From: Pseudomonas sp. stari2
GTDB taxonomy: Bacteria > Pseudomonadota > Gammaproteobacteria > Pseudomonadales > Pseudomonadaceae
Direction: 5' to 3'
Assembly (NCBI RefSeq): GCF_040760005.1
Contig: NZ_CP099760.1
Coordinates: forward strand, 4,149,501 to 4,213,500
Length of the DNA stretch: 64,000 nt
Shown: piece by piece, positions 42,050 through 55,010 of the stretch
Layout: every line of letters starts with the position of its first letter
Position numbering within the stretch: position 1 is the first letter of the stretch
Made by a program: the position numbers and the translations under genes
Notes under the pieces: model-generated
Database searches by the model: none
Seen by the model: the letters and a program-made list of their open reading frames with translations, nothing else
What the model was told of the DNA's origin: nothing

Positions 42050-42467
42050 GATTCGCGTACGTGTTGCAGACTGGCAAAAGGACAACGCCGAGATCCGCCG
42101 CATTCGCGAAACGGTGTTCATTGCCGAACAATCGGTTCCACCCGAGCTTGAGTGGGACGCCGATGACGCCACGGCGGTGCATTTCCTGGCCTTCGAAGGC
42201 GACTTTCCGATCGGCACCGCCCGCCTCTTGCCCGACGGGCATGTTGGCCGGGTCTCGGTGCTGAAGGACTGGCGCGGATTGAAGGTCGGCGATGCGCTGA
42301 TGCAAGCGGTGATTGCTGAAGCGGAAGCACGGGGCCTGAAGCAGCAGATGCTTAGCGCTCAGGTGCAGGCCACGGCGTTCTATGAGCGCCTGGGCTTCAA
42401 CATGGTCAGCGAGGAATTCCTGGAAGCAGGGATTCCGCATGTCGATATGGTTCGTCATTCGGCTTAA
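42042..42467 (+). CDS. GNAT-family N-acetyltransferase (ElaA/YjcF-like)
   Basis: 141 residues. The N-terminal IRRIRETVFIAEQSVPPELEWD is the YjcF/ElaA-like opening, and the CoA loop region is RVSVLKDWRGLKVGDALM, followed by AFYERLGFNMVSEEFLEAGIPHVDM. The usual Q/RxxGxG/A loop appears as WRGLKVGDA. Substrate unknown. It overlaps the end of roxA by 8 bp, so both are one operon. Confidence 0.88.
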   Translation: MNKIRVRVADWQKDNAEIRRIRETVFIAEQSVPPELEWDADDATAVHFLAFEGDFPIGTARLLPDGHVGRVSVLKDWRGLKVGDALMQAVIAEAEARGLKQQMLSAQVQATAFYERLGFNMVSEEFLEAGIPHVDMVRHSA

Positions 42468-42482
42468 GACCGAGGCGCTCCT

Positions 42483-42550
42483 TTCGCGAGCAAGCTCGCT
42501 CCCACAGGTTCAGCGTCAATCCTGTGGCGGCGAGCCTGCTCGCGATAGCA
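42483..42550. repeat. REP doublet (REPIN)
   Basis: Two REP-like palindromes in opposite orientation: TCGCGAGCAAGCTCGCTCCCACAGG-type (42484-42508) and CCTGTGGCGGCGAGCCTGCTCGCGA-type (42521-42545). This is the Pseudomonas REP core GAGC-AGCTCGC in inverted pair form, moved by a RAYT transposase encoded elsewhere. Confidence 0.85.
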
Positions 42551-42565
42551 GTCTCGAGAACACTC

Positions 42566-42601
42566 AAAACGCCCCGGTATCTCACGATGCCGGGGCGTTT
42601 T
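42566..42601 (+). terminator. Rho-independent terminator after the GNAT gene
   Basis: AAAACGCCCCGG and CCGGGGCGTTTT (42590-42601) pair across a 12-base loop, just after the REP doublet. Confidence 0.8.
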
Positions 42602-42680
42602 GCTGTCTACGATTCAACTTGCCCCACCCCGGGCCGACAAACTGGCAATATCAAGCCTTTCAAAAGCGGAGATAACGGAC

Positions 42681-43433
42681 ATGTCCCTACGCACCCTGCT
42701 CACCACCCTGCTGCTCGGCTGCAGTTTTTCGGTGATGGCAGCCACAGAAATCGTGCCCCTCAAGTACCACACCAGCGCCGACATGCTGCCGGTGGCTCAG
42801 GACTTCCTCGGCAAGGACGGCCAGGTCAGCGCTTATGGTAATCAACTGATCGTCAAGGCTGAACCCGGCAAGATCGAAGAACTCAAGGACCTGCTCTCGC
42901 AACTCGACACCGCGCCCAAGCGCCTGCTGATCACGGTCGACACCAACGAAAACAACGGTCGTGGCGATGAAGGCTATTCGGTCAACGGCGCGCAGACCCG
43001 CATCATCAGCCGCAGCACTGCCAGCCGTGACGGCGGCATTCAGCAGATTCAGGCCAGCGAAGGCGCGCCCGCCCTGATCCAGGTCGGCCAGAGCGTGCCG
43101 ATCACCAGCAGCCAGACCAACTCCTGGGGCGATTACAGCAGCCAGACTCAATATCGCAACGTCACCCAAGGGTTTTACGTCACCGCCAGCGTCACCGGCG
43201 ACACCGTTCACCTGGCAATCAGTACCAACCGTGACCGCATGAGCCAGGAACGTCCCGATGTAGTGAACGTGCAAAGCACCGACACAACCGTCACCGGACG
43301 CCTGGGCGAATGGATCACCCTGGCCGGTGTGAACCGCGAGACTCAGGCCGACAAACAGGGTCTGGCCCGCAGCTACTCGACTCAAGGCCGGGATGACATG
43401 ACGTTGCGGGTGAAAGTCGACACGTTGGACTAA
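42681..43433 (+). CDS. Secretin-like periplasmic protein
   Basis: 250 residues with a Sec signal (SLRTLLTTLLLGCSFSVMAA). The mature N-terminus looks like a short secretin N-domain (LKYHTSADMLPVAQDFLGKDGQVSAYGNQLIVKAEPGKIEELKDLLSQLD, as in NolW-type domains), and the C-terminal half resembles the beginning of a secretin core (VTQGFYVTASVTGDTVHLAIS). It is much too short to form a pore and lies next to no type II or type IV pilus genes. Function unknown; ATAACGGAC precedes the ATG. Confidence 0.75.
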   Translation: MSLRTLLTTLLLGCSFSVMAATEIVPLKYHTSADMLPVAQDFLGKDGQVSAYGNQLIVKAEPGKIEELKDLLSQLDTAPKRLLITVDTNENNGRGDEGYSVNGAQTRIISRSTASRDGGIQQIQASEGAPALIQVGQSVPITSSQTNSWGDYSSQTQYRNVTQGFYVTASVTGDTVHLAISTNRDRMSQERPDVVNVQSTDTTVTGRLGEWITLAGVNRETQADKQGLARSYSTQGRDDMTLRVKVDTLD

Positions 43434-43908
43434 AGCACCGAAAACTGACTGATTAGTCGTATTAGACGAAAGATGTAGTGCTTGAAAAAAAGCACTACAA
43501 ACGTTTGACGAGCCAAAAAAGCGAAGGCATGATGGCCTCGCTCCCGCTAATCAGAGGCCCTGGCAAGGGCCTTCGAAGCGATGCTCGCACCCATCCCCGC
43601 GAGCCGTTTCGTGTCTGTACCGCCCACAAGGTGTGTTTGACGAGGTTGCCGACTGGAACGAAGTTGTCCCGAGGGACGGAAGCGTAATTAGGTAACCCGG
43701 CTTTACACTGTAGTTCGCATAAAGGCCCACGACGCCCGAATGCGCCCGCCAGTTCGCCTTTACCTGCTCACTTCCCCTCGAGCCCATCGTTCATCCCGTC
43801 GCCTGCCCCGCCGAACCCGACCTGACCACCTAAGCTTCTGGTCAGCGAGCGCAAGGAATTTTCCACCGCAGAACAACTTTTCATAAAGACGCGACGAGGT
43901 TTATCTCC
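43434..43908. other. aceA upstream region
   Basis: 475 bp without a supported gene. It contains one exact long palindrome (43474-43499, listed separately) and otherwise GC-rich DNA with no clear sigma70 boxes. A purine-rich stretch about 15 bp before aceA (AAGACGCGACGAGG) may serve as ribosome site. Confidence 0.6.
43474..43499. promoter_or_regulatory. Perfect palindrome upstream of aceA, RccR-like operator candidate
   Basis: TGTAGTGCTT-N6-AAGCACTACA, ten base pairs exact. The TGTAGT...ACTACA ends resemble the site I recall for RccR, the KDPG-responsive RpiR-type regulator of aceA and other carbon genes in P. fluorescens; my memory of the consensus is not exact. It lies about 410 bp before the aceA ATG. 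Alternatively it could be the transcript end of the secretin-like gene, though no T-run follows. Confidence 0.45.
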
Positions 43909-45234
43909 ATGGCACTGACACGCGAACAGCAAATTGCAGCCCTTGAAAAAGACTGGGCTGAAAACCCGCGCTGGAAAGGCGTGACTCGCAATTACTCCGC
44001 TGCTGACGTCGTCCGTCTGCGTGGCTCGGTTCAACCAGAGCACACCTTTGCAAAAATGGGCGCCGAGAAGCTGTGGAACCTGGTTACCCAAGGTGCCAAG
44101 CCGTCCTTCCGCCCAGAGAAAGACTTCGTCAACTGCATGGGCGCCCTGACCGGCGGCCAGGCTGTACAGCAGGTTAAAGCCGGTATCCAGGCGATCTACC
44201 TGTCGGGCTGGCAAGTCGCTGCGGACAACAACTCCGCCGAATCGATGTACCCGGACCAGTCGCTGTACCCGGTGGACTCGGTTCCAACCGTGGTCAAGCG
44301 CATCAACAACTCGTTCCGTCGTGCCGACCAGATCCAGTGGAAAGCCGGCAAGAACCCGGGCGACGAAGGCTACATCGACTACTTCGCGCCAATCGTGGCT
44401 GACGCTGAAGCCGGTTTCGGCGGCGTACTGAACGCCTACGAGTTGATGAAGAGCATGATCGAAGCAGGCGCCGCCGGCGTTCACTTCGAAGACCAGCTGG
44501 CTTCCGTGAAGAAATGCGGCCATATGGGCGGCAAGGTTCTGGTTCCAACCCAGGAAGCCGTACAGAAGCTGACCGCTGCTCGTCTGGCTGCCGACGTTGC
44601 TGGCGTACCGACCATCATCCTGGCCCGTACCGACGCCAACGCTGCCGACCTGCTGACTTCCGACTGCGACCCGTACGACCAGCCATTCGTGACTGGCACT
44701 CGCACCCAGGAAGGCTTCTACAAGGTGCGTGCAGGTCTGGACCAGGCAATCGCCCGTGGCCTGGCCTACGCACCGTACGCCGACCTGATCTGGTGCGAAA
44801 CCGCCAAGCCGGACCTGGATGAAGCCCGTCGCTTCGCCGAAGCGATCAAGAAGGAATACCCGGACCAGATCCTGTCGTACAACTGCTCGCCTTCCTTCAA
44901 CTGGAAGAAAAACCTGGACGACGCGACCATCGCCAAGTTCCAGCGCGAACTGTCCGCCATGGGTTACAAGCACCAGTTCATCACCCTGGCCGGCATTCAC
45001 AACATGTGGCACAGCATGTTCAACCTGGCGCACGACTACGCCCGCAACGACATGACTGCCTACGTGAAGCTGCAGGAGCAGGAATTCGCTGACGCCGCCA
45101 AGGGTTACACCTTCGTGGCTCACCAGCAGGAAGTGGGCACCGGCTACTTCGACGACATGACCACCGTGATCCAGGGCGGTACGTCCTCGGTGACCGCGCT
45201 GACCGGTTCGACCGAAGAAGAACAGTTCCACTGA
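43909..45234 (+). CDS. aceA: Isocitrate lyase
   Basis: 441 residues, the E. coli-like short form (PAO1 AceA is longer, about 531, as I recall). The catalytic cysteine is Cys203 in [46 protein letters not shown] and the [11 protein letters not shown] stretch are typical. It splits isocitrate into glyoxylate and succinate and competes with Icd and Idh (genes at 32997 and 34735). It ends in a strong terminator. Confidence 0.98.
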   Translation: MALTREQQIAALEKDWAENPRWKGVTRNYSAADVVRLRGSVQPEHTFAKMGAEKLWNLVTQGAKPSFRPEKDFVNCMGALTGGQAVQQVKAGIQAIYLSGWQVAADNNSAESMYPDQSLYPVDSVPTVVKRINNSFRRADQIQWKAGKNPGDEGYIDYFAPIVADAEAGFGGVLNAYELMKSMIEAGAAGVHFEDQLASVKKCGHMGGKVLVPTQEAVQKLTAARLAADVAGVPTIILARTDANAADLLTSDCDPYDQPFVTGTRTQEGFYKVRAGLDQAIARGLAYAPYADLIWCETAKPDLDEARRFAEAIKKEYPDQILSYNCSPSFNWKKNLDDATIAKFQRELSAMGYKHQFITLAGIHNMWHSMFNLAHDYARNDMTAYVKLQEQEFADAAKGYTFVAHQQEVGTGYFDDMTTVIQGGTSSVTALTGSTEEEQFH

Positions 45235-45300
45235 TCGACTTCACCGAGTAAACGGCCTTTGCGGACCGTATAGAAAGCTAACCGCATAGCCGAAAGACTG

Positions 45301-45330
45301 ACGCCCCGACTGGTTCGGGGCGTTTTTTTT
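45301..45330 (+). terminator. Rho-independent terminator of aceA
   Basis: ACGCCCCGA-CTGGT-TCGGGGCGT followed by T7. Confidence 0.88.
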
Positions 45331-45662
45331 GCCTGCGACCCGCTGAACGCCCCCGAGCTGGCACAGCCTTTCGGGCGAAACATTGATCCAGAGCGGTATC
45401 CGCGTCACAAAAATCGGTTAAAACGGGCGCCGCCGCTACTTGCAGTAACGCGGATATAAGACAACTTCCCAACTGCCCAATCGCTAAACAGTTACAAAAC
45501 CACTCCAAACGATATCAATTATCATTTAGCAGCAACTATGTTCGTTACATTTCCTACAAAACATAATTCGTGAAAACCCGGCTAATGCCCGCAATGCATG
45601 GGCTACAGGGCCATAGAGGTGCGCTATGTCCTTATTCCAATAAATAATTTCGCTATAGGAAT

Positions 45663-45691
45663 TTTACTTGCAGGGTGTTTAGCCATAAAAT
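45663..45691 (+). promoter_or_regulatory. Candidate promoter of the nuo operon
   Basis: TTTACT (45663-45668) and TAAAAT (45686-45691) with a 17-bp spacer, 88 nt before the nuoA ATG and after the AT-rich stretch. The -10 is 5 of 6, the -35 is 4 of 6. Confidence 0.45.
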
Positions 45692-45779
45692 CAGCGCGAT
45701 TGATTGCTGCGACATATCGTCACTGCCTTATTTCTTTATCAAGCTCAGAGACCTTTGCTCTCTGTTAAGGATTTCCAGC

Positions 45780-46193
45780 ATGCCCGAAGCGACAGGACTC
45801 ATGGCCCACAACTGGGGCTTTGCCATTTTCCTTCTGGGTGTAGTCGGCCTGTGTGCCTTCATGCTCGGCGTCTCCAGCCTCCTCGGGTCAAAAGCCTGGG
45901 GCCGCAGCAAAAACGAACCGTTCGAGTCCGGCATGCTACCTACCGGTGGCGCCCGCTTGCGGCTATCAGCCAAATTCTATCTGGTCGCGATGCTCTTCGT
46001 GATCTTCGATATCGAAGCCCTCTTTCTCTTTGCATGGTCTGTGTCCGTCCGCGAAAGCGGCTGGACCGGATTCGTCGAAGCTCTCGTTTTCATAGCAATT
46101 CTGTTGGCAGGTCTTGTCTACCTGTTCCGAGTGGGCGCCCTTGACTGGGCTCCGGAAGCTCGTCGCAAGCGGCAGGCGAAGCTGAAACAATGA
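45780..46193 (+). CDS. nuoA: NADH-quinone oxidoreductase subunit A
   Basis: 137 residues with three membrane helices. [41 protein letters not shown] is the conserved loop and helix 2 of NuoA with the FDIE acidic pair. First gene of the nuo operon; the ATG at 45780 follows AAGGATTTCC. Peripheral membrane-arm subunit near the quinone site. Confidence 0.97.
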   Translation: MPEATGLMAHNWGFAIFLLGVVGLCAFMLGVSSLLGSKAWGRSKNEPFESGMLPTGGARLRLSAKFYLVAMLFVIFDIEALFLFAWSVSVRESGWTGFVEALVFIAILLAGLVYLFRVGALDWAPEARRKRQAKLKQ

Positions 46194-46203
46194 GGCTTTG
46201 GCA

Positions 46204-48733
<2,530 letters not shown>

Positions 48734-48735
48734 GC

Positions 48736-49233
48736 ATGAACAGCACGCTTATCCAGACAGACCGTTTCACCCTGAGTGAAACCGAGCGCTCGGCCATCGA
48801 GCACGAGCTGCATCACTACGAAGATCCGCGCGCGGCGTCGATCGAAGCCCTGAAGATCGTTCAGAAGGAACGCGGCTGGGTGCCGGACGGCGCTCTGTAC
48901 GCCATCGGCGAGATCCTCGGCATCCCGGCCAGCGACGTTGAAGGCGTTGCCACGTTCTACAGCCAGATCTTCCGTCAGCCGGTCGGCCGCCACATCATTC
49001 GCGTCTGCGACAGCATGGTCTGCTACATCGGCGGTCACGAGTCGGTGGTCAGCGAAATCCAGAACAACCTGGGTATCGGCCTGGGCCAGACCACCGCCGA
49101 CGGTCGCTTCACCCTGCTGCCGGTCTGCTGCCTCGGCAACTGCGACAAGGCACCGGCGCTGATGATCGATGACGACACCTTTGGCGATGTCCAGCCTGCC
49201 GGCGTCGCCAAACTGCTCGAGGGCTACGTATGA
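48736..49233 (+). CDS. nuoE: NADH-quinone oxidoreductase subunit E
   Basis: 165 residues, thioredoxin-like. Four cysteines binding the N1a [2Fe-2S] lie in [12 protein letters not shown] and [13 protein letters not shown]. Part of the NADH-dehydrogenase tip with NuoF and NuoG. It starts 2 bp after nuoCD and its stop overlaps the nuoF ATG by 4 bases. Confidence 0.97.
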   Translation: MNSTLIQTDRFTLSETERSAIEHELHHYEDPRAASIEALKIVQKERGWVPDGALYAIGEILGIPASDVEGVATFYSQIFRQPVGRHIIRVCDSMVCYIGGHESVVSEIQNNLGIGLGQTTADGRFTLLPVCCLGNCDKAPALMIDDDTFGDVQPAGVAKLLEGYV

Positions 49234-50585
49234 CCCTGACTTCTTTCGGTCCGGCCAACCGCATCCAGCGTTCGGCCGAGACTCACCCGCTGACCTGGCG
49301 CCTGCGTGACGACGGCGAAGCCGTGTGGCTCGACGAATACCAGGCCAAAAACGGTTACGCCGCAGCGCGCAAGGCCTTCACCGACATGGCGCAGGACGAC
49401 ATCGTCCAGACCGTGAAGGACTCTGGCCTGAAAGGCCGCGGCGGCGCAGGCTTCCCTACTGGCGTGAAGTGGGGCCTGATGCCAAAAGACGAATCCATCA
49501 ACATCCGCTACCTGCTGTGCAACGCGGATGAAATGGAGCCGAACACCTGGAAAGACCGCATGCTGATGGAGCAACTGCCCCATCTGCTGATCGAAGGCAT
49601 GCTGATCAGTGCTCGCGCGCTGAAAACCTACCGTGGCTACATCTTCCTGCGTGGCGAGTACACCACCGCCGCGAAGCACCTGAACCGCGCCGTGGAAGAA
49701 GCCAAGGCAGCGGGCCTGCTGGGCAAGAACATCCTGGGCAGCGGTTTCGATTTCGAGCTGTTCGTCCACACCGGCGCCGGGCGTTACATCTGCGGTGAAG
49801 AAACCGCACTGATCAACTCCCTCGAAGGTCGCCGCGCCAACCCGCGCTCCAAGCCGCCCTTCCCTGCCGCCGTTGGCGTGTGGGGCAAGCCGACCTGCGT
49901 CAACAACGTTGAAACCCTGTGCAACGTGCCGGCGATCATTGCCGACGGTGTGGACTGGTACAAATCGTTGGCCCGCGACGGCAGTGAAGACATGGGCACC
50001 AAGCTCATGGGCTTCTCCGGCAAGGTCAAGAACCCGGGCCTGTGGGAACTGCCATTCGGCGTGACCGGTCGCGAGCTGTTCGAAGACTACGCCGGTGGCA
50101 TGCGCGACGGTTACAAGCTCAAGGCCTGGCAGCCAGGCGGCGCCGGTACCGGTTTCCTGTTGCCGGAACACCTCGATGCCCAAATGTACGCCGGCGGCAT
50201 CGCCAAGGTGGGCACCCGTATGGGTACCGGCCTGGCCATGGCGGTGGACGACAGCGTCAACATGGTGTCCCTGCTGCGCAACATGGAGCAGTTCTTCGCC
50301 CGCGAATCCTGCGGTTTCTGCACCCCTTGCCGTGATGGCCTGCCATGGAGCGTCAAGCTGCTGATGGCCATCGAACAAGGCCGCGGCCAGCCAGGCGACA
50401 TCGAGACCCTGCTGGGTCTGGTCAACTTCCTCGGCCCGGGCAAGACCTTCTGTGCTCACGCACCGGGTGCCGTGGAGCCGTTGGGCAGTGCCATCAAATA
50501 CTTCCGTCCAGAGTTCGAAGCCGGTATTGCGCCTGCAAGCGCCGCCGTCCCGCCTCTGGCGAAGCCGATCACAGTCGGCGCGTAA
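49230..50585 (+). CDS. nuoF: NADH-quinone oxidoreductase subunit F
   Basis: 451 residues. FMN/NADH-binding [27 protein letters not shown] and the N3-cluster motif [12 protein letters not shown] with a later Cys ([10 protein letters not shown]) are intact. It oxidises NADH. After its stop comes an unusual 137-bp gap with a strong hairpin before nuoG. Confidence 0.98.
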   Translation: MTLTSFGPANRIQRSAETHPLTWRLRDDGEAVWLDEYQAKNGYAAARKAFTDMAQDDIVQTVKDSGLKGRGGAGFPTGVKWGLMPKDESINIRYLLCNADEMEPNTWKDRMLMEQLPHLLIEGMLISARALKTYRGYIFLRGEYTTAAKHLNRAVEEAKAAGLLGKNILGSGFDFELFVHTGAGRYICGEETALINSLEGRRANPRSKPPFPAAVGVWGKPTCVNNVETLCNVPAIIADGVDWYKSLARDGSEDMGTKLMGFSGKVKNPGLWELPFGVTGRELFEDYAGGMRDGYKLKAWQPGGAGTGFLLPEHLDAQMYAGGIAKVGTRMGTGLAMAVDDSVNMVSLLRNMEQFFARESCGFCTPCRDGLPWSVKLLMAIEQGRGQPGDIETLLGLVNFLGPGKTFCAHAPGAVEPLGSAIKYFRPEFEAGIAPASAAVPPLAKPITVGA

Positions 50586-50594
50586 ACGCTTAAA

Positions 50595-50624
50595 AAAGGC
50601 GAAGGGTCCGTGCCCTTCGCCTTT
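50595..50624 (+). terminator. Intra-operon hairpin between nuoF and nuoG
   Basis: AAAGGCGAAGGG (50595-50606), loop TCCGTG, CCCTTCGCCTTT (50613-50624): twelve exact base pairs, 9 bp after the nuoF stop. Only TTTC follows, so it is a partial terminator or a 3'-end stabilising or processing hairpin. Unusual inside a required operon. Confidence 0.55.
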
Positions 50625-50722
50625 CGTCCGATGACGCCTTTCGGGGCTGACTGGATTCGGACGGATAACAAGATTCCATTAGCCACGCCCGCTGACACCG
50701 GGCCAACGAAGACCTTTGAACC

Positions 50723-53437
50723 ATGGCCACTATCCACGTAGACGGCAAAGCGCTCGAAGTCGACGGGGCAGACAACCTGTTACAGGCATGTCTGTCGCTG
50801 GGCCTCGACATCCCTTATTTCTGCTGGCACCCCGCGCTTGGTAGCGTCGGGGCCTGCCGCCAGTGCGCGGTCAAGCAGTACACCGACGAGAACGACACCC
50901 GTGGTCGCATCGTCATGTCCTGCATGACCCCTGCCACCGACAACACCTGGATCTCCATCGACGATGAAGAATCCAAGGCGTTCCGCGCCAGTGTCGTTGA
51001 ATGGCTGATGACCAACCACCCGCACGACTGCCCTGTGTGCGAGGAAGGCGGTCACTGCCACCTGCAAGACATGACTGTGATGACCGGCCACAACGAGCGC
51101 CGTTATCGCTTCACCAAGCGCACCCACCAGAACCAGCAACTGGGCCCGTTCATTTCCCACGAGATGAACCGCTGCATCGCCTGCTACCGCTGCGTGCGTT
51201 TCTACAAGGACTACGCCGGTGGCACCGACCTCGGTGTATTCGGTGCCCACGACAACGTGTATTTCGGTCGCGTTGAAGACGGCACGCTGGAAAGCGAGTT
51301 CTCCGGTAACCTCACCGAGGTCTGCCCGACCGGTGTGTTCACCGACAAGACTCACTCCGAGCGCTACAACCGCAAGTGGGACATGCAGTTTTCGCCGAGC
51401 ATCTGCCATGGCTGCTCGAGCGGTTGCAACATTTCCCCGGGCGAGCGTTACGGCGAACTGCGTCGCATCGAAAACCGTTACAACGGTTCGGTGAACCAGT
51501 ACTTCCTGTGCGACCGTGGCCGTTTCGGTTATGGCTACGTCAACCGCACCGACCGTCCACGTCAGCCAATGCTGGCCGACGGCACCAAGCTTGGGCTGGA
51601 TGCGGCGCTGGACAAAGCCGCCGACCTGCTGCGCGGTCGCAACATCGTCGGTATCGGTTCGCCACGTGCCAGCCTCGAAAGCAACTACGCGTTGCGTGAA
51701 CTGGTCGGCGCCGAGCACTTCTACTCCGGTATCGAAGCCTCCGAACTGGAGCGCATCCGTCTGGTCCTGCAAGTGCTGAAAGACAGCCCGCTGCCAGTGC
51801 CGAACATGCGCGACATCGAAGACCACGACGCCGTGTTCGTCCTCGGTGAAGACCTGACCCAGACCGCCGCCCGCATGGCCCTGGCCCTGCGTCAGTCGGT
51901 CAAAGGCAAGGCCGAAGACATGGCTGAAGCCATGCGCGTTCAGCCTTGGCTCGACGCCGCGGTGAAGAACATCGGTCAGCACGAGCTGAACCCGTTGTTC
52001 ATCGCCAGCCTGGCTGAAACCAAGCTCGACGATATCGCCGAAGAGTGTGTACACGCCGCTCCGGACGATCTGGCCCGCATCGGTTTCGCCGTGGCCCACG
52101 CCCTGGACGCCAGCGCACCGGCCGTCGAAGGCCTGGATGCTGAAGCCCTGGAACTGGCCAAGCGCATCGCCGACGCCCTGCTCGCTGCCAAGCGTCCGCT
52201 GATCATCGCCGGCACTTCGCTGGGTTCCAAAGCCCTGATCGAAGCGGCTGCGAACATCGCCAAGGCCCTGAAGCTGCGCGAGAAGAACGGTTCGATCAGC
52301 CTGATCGTGCCGGAAGCCAACAGCCTCGGTCTGGCCATGCTCGGTGGCGAATCGGTCGATGCAGCGCTGCAAGCGGTCATCGACGGCAAGGCAGACGCCA
52401 TTGTCGTGCTGGAAAACGATCTGTACACCCGCACCTCGAAAGCCAAGGTCGATGCGGCACTGAACGCTGCGAAAGTAGTGATCGTTGCCGACCACCAGAA
52501 GACCGCCACCAGCGACCGCGCGCATCTGGTTCTGCCAGCGGCCAGCTTCGCTGAAGGCGACGGTACGCTGGTCAGCCAGGAAGGTCGCGCCCAGCGCTTC
52601 TTCCAGGTTTTCGACCCGCAATACATGGACGCGAGCATCCTGGTACACGAAGGCTGGCGCTGGCTGCACGCCCTGCGCTCGACGCTGCTGAACCAGCCGA
52701 TCGACTGGACGCAACTCGACCACGTGACCGCTGCCGTCGCTTCGAGCACCGAGCAACTGGCGCGCATCGTCGATGCCGCTCCGTCCGCTGCGTTCCGCAT
52801 CAAGGGTCTGAAACTGGCGCGTGAGCCGCTGCGTTATTCCGGTCGCACCGCGATGCGCGCCGACATCAGCGTTCATGAACCACGCACCCCGCAAGACAAG
52901 GACACCGCGTTTGCCTTCTCGATGGAAGGTTACTCGGGCTCCGCCGAACCGCGTCAGCAAGTGCCGTTCGCCTGGTCGCCGGGCTGGAACTCGCCGCAAG
53001 CCTGGAACAAGTTCCAGGACGAAGTCGGTGGTCACCTGCGCGCTGGCGATCCGGGTACTCGCCTGATCGAAAGCACCGGTGATTCGCTGAACTGGTTCGC
53101 TGCTGCGCCACGCGCGTTCAACCCGGCACCGGGCACCTGGCAAGCCGTACCGTTCTTCCACTTGTTCGGCAGCGAAGAGAACTCTTCGAAAGCCGCTCCG
53201 GTTCAGGAACGCATTCCGGCAGCCTACGTTGCTCTGGCCAAGTCCGAAGCCGACCGCCTGGGCGTCAACGACGGCGCACTGCTGAGCCTCAACGTTGCCG
53301 GCCAGACCCTGCGTCTGCCGCTGCGCATCAATGAAGAGCTGGGCGCAGGTCTGGTGGCATTGCCTGCGGGCATCGCCGGCATTCCACCGGCATTCGCCGG
53401 CGTATCCGTTGATGGTCTGCAGGAGGCAGCGCAATGA
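50723..53437 (+). CDS. nuoG: NADH-quinone oxidoreductase subunit G
   Basis: 904 residues. The N-terminal ~220 residues carry the Fe-S ligands: [29 protein letters not shown] with the His ligand of N5, [10 protein letters not shown] and [13 protein letters not shown] (the N7-type CxxCxxxC cluster). The rest is a molybdopterin-oxidoreductase fold without the cofactor. It carries electrons from NuoF towards the membrane arm. Its ATG overlaps nothing; the stop overlaps nuoH by 4 bases. Confidence 0.98.
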   Translation: MATIHVDGKALEVDGADNLLQACLSLGLDIPYFCWHPALGSVGACRQCAVKQYTDENDTRGRIVMSCMTPATDNTWISIDDEESKAFRASVVEWLMTNHPHDCPVCEEGGHCHLQDMTVMTGHNERRYRFTKRTHQNQQLGPFISHEMNRCIACYRCVRFYKDYAGGTDLGVFGAHDNVYFGRVEDGTLESEFSGNLTEVCPTGVFTDKTHSERYNRKWDMQFSPSICHGCSSGCNISPGERYGELRRIENRYNGSVNQYFLCDRGRFGYGYVNRTDRPRQPMLADGTKLGLDAALDKAADLLRGRNIVGIGSPRASLESNYALRELVGAEHFYSGIEASELERIRLVLQVLKDSPLPVPNMRDIEDHDAVFVLGEDLTQTAARMALALRQSVKGKAEDMAEAMRVQPWLDAAVKNIGQHELNPLFIASLAETKLDDIAEECVHAAPDDLARIGFAVAHALDASAPAVEGLDAEALELAKRIADALLAAKRPLIIAGTSLGSKALIEAAANIAKALKLREKNGSISLIVPEANSLGLAMLGGESVDAALQAVIDGKADAIVVLENDLYTRTSKAKVDAALNAAKVVIVADHQKTATSDRAHLVLPAASFAEGDGTLVSQEGRAQRFFQVFDPQYMDASILVHEGWRWLHALRSTLLNQPIDWTQLDHVTAAVASSTEQLARIVDAAPSAAFRIKGLKLAREPLRYSGRTAMRADISVHEPRTPQDKDTAFAFSMEGYSGSAEPRQQVPFAWSPGWNSPQAWNKFQDEVGGHLRAGDPGTRLIESTGDSLNWFAAAPRAFNPAPGTWQAVPFFHLFGSEENSSKAAPVQERIPAAYVALAKSEADRLGVNDGALLSLNVAGQTLRLPLRINEELGAGLVALPAGIAGIPPAFAGVSVDGLQEAAQ

Positions 53438-54441
53438 CCTGGTTCACCCCTGAAGTGATCGATGTGATCCTGACGGTCATCAAAGCCATCGTGATCCTGC
53501 TGGCCGTTGTGGTCGCAGGTGCGTTGCTCAGCTTTGTCGAACGTCGCCTGCTGGGCTGGTGGCAAGACCGTTACGGTCCGAACCGCGTCGGTCCGTTCGG
53601 CATGTTCCAGATCGCTGCCGACATGCTGAAGATGTTCTTCAAGGAAGACTGGACTCCGCCGTTTGCCGACAAGGTGATCTTCACCCTGGCGCCGGTGGTA
53701 GCCATGTCCGCCCTGCTGATCGCGTTCGCGATCATCCCGATCACCCCGACCTGGGGCGTGGCGGATCTGAACATCGGCCTGCTGTTCTTCTTCGCCATGG
53801 CAGGTCTCTCGGTCTACGCGGTTCTGTTCGCCGGCTGGTCGAGTAACAACAAGTTCGCCCTGCTGGGCAGCTTGCGTGCCTCGGCGCAGACCGTGTCCTA
53901 CGAAGTGTTCATGGGCCTGGCCCTGATGGGCATCGTGGTGCAGGTCGGCTCGTTCAACATGCGCGACATCGTCGAGTACCAGGCGCAGAACCTGTGGTTC
54001 ATCATTCCGCAGTTCTTCGGCTTCTGTACCTTCTTCATCGCTGGCGTGGCCGTGACTCACCGTCACCCGTTCGACCAGCCGGAAGCGGAACAGGAACTGG
54101 CCGACGGTTACCACATTGAATACGCCGGTATGAAATGGGGCATGTTCTTCGTCGGTGAATACATCGGCATCATCCTGATCTCGGCGCTGCTGGTCACCCT
54201 GTTCTTCGGTGGCTGGCACGGTCCGTTCGGCATCCTGCCGCAACTGTCCTTCGTCTGGTTCGCACTGAAGACTGCGTTCTTCATCATGCTGTTCATCCTG
54301 CTGCGCGCTTCCATCCCGCGTCCGCGTTATGACCAGGTGATGGATTTCAGCTGGAAATTCTGCCTGCCACTGACCCTGATCAATTTGCTGGTGACCGCTG
54401 CAATCGTGTTGTGGAACACGCCTGCGGTTGCGGTTCAGTGA
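53434..54441 (+). CDS. nuoH: NADH-quinone oxidoreductase subunit H
   Basis: 335 residues, eight or so membrane helices. The conserved loops [21 protein letters not shown] and the [23 protein letters not shown] acidic loop are present. It forms part of the quinone channel and connects to the proton pumps. ATGA-coupled to nuoG. Confidence 0.98.
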   Translation: MTWFTPEVIDVILTVIKAIVILLAVVVAGALLSFVERRLLGWWQDRYGPNRVGPFGMFQIAADMLKMFFKEDWTPPFADKVIFTLAPVVAMSALLIAFAIIPITPTWGVADLNIGLLFFFAMAGLSVYAVLFAGWSSNNKFALLGSLRASAQTVSYEVFMGLALMGIVVQVGSFNMRDIVEYQAQNLWFIIPQFFGFCTFFIAGVAVTHRHPFDQPEAEQELADGYHIEYAGMKWGMFFVGEYIGIILISALLVTLFFGGWHGPFGILPQLSFVWFALKTAFFIMLFILLRASIPRPRYDQVMDFSWKFCLPLTLINLLVTAAIVLWNTPAVAVQ

Positions 54442-54452
54442 GGATTTGACCC

Positions 54453-55001
54453 ATGTTCAAATATATTGGCGACATCGTTAAGGGTACCGGTACCCAGTTG
54501 CGCAGCCTGGTCATGATCTTCGGCCATGGCTTTCGCAAGCGCGACACCCTGCAATACCCGGAAGAGCCGGTCTACCTGCCGCCACGCTACCGTGGCCGCA
54601 TCGTCCTGACCCGCGACCCCGATGGCGAAGAACGCTGCGTAGCCTGCAACCTGTGCGCCGTGGCGTGCCCGGTGGGTTGCATCTCGCTGCAGAAAGCTGA
54701 AACCGAAGACGGTCGCTGGTACCCGGACTTCTTCCGTATCAACTTCTCGCGCTGCATTTTCTGCGGTCTCTGCGAGGAAGCCTGCCCGACCACCGCGATC
54801 CAATTGACCCCGGATTTCGAGATGGCCGAGTTCAAACGTCAGGACCTGGTGTACGAGAAAGAAGATCTGCTGATCTCCGGCCCCGGCAAAAACCCTGATT
54901 ACAACTTCTATCGTGTTGCAGGTATGGCCGTTGCGGGCAAGCCGAAAGGCGCCGCACAAAACGAAGCCGAGCCGATCAACGTGAAGAGCTTGCTGCCTTA
55001 A
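54453..55001 (+). CDS. nuoI: NADH-quinone oxidoreductase subunit I
   Basis: 182 residues. Two [4Fe-4S] motifs: [15 protein letters not shown] and [13 protein letters not shown], clusters N6a and N6b. It links NuoG and NuoB. Starts 11 bp after nuoH. Confidence 0.98.
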   Translation: MFKYIGDIVKGTGTQLRSLVMIFGHGFRKRDTLQYPEEPVYLPPRYRGRIVLTRDPDGEERCVACNLCAVACPVGCISLQKAETEDGRWYPDFFRINFSRCIFCGLCEEACPTTAIQLTPDFEMAEFKRQDLVYEKEDLLISGPGKNPDYNFYRVAGMAVAGKPKGAAQNEAEPINVKSLLP

Positions 55002-55010
55002 GGAAGAACG

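Larger units (their letters stand above)
45235..45779. other. aceA-nuoA intergenic region
   Basis: 545 bp. It holds the aceA terminator (45301-45330) and a nuo promoter candidate (45663-45691). The stretch 45480-45700 is strikingly AT-rich compared with neighbours. A 12-of-19 match to the Fur box lies near 45510-45530 (GATATCAATTATCATTTAG); weak. No ORF supported. Confidence 0.6.

Noticed and set aside
45510..45532. Fur box upstream of nuoA as a firm feature
   Set aside because: Only 12 of 19 positions match; kept only as a low-interest observation.
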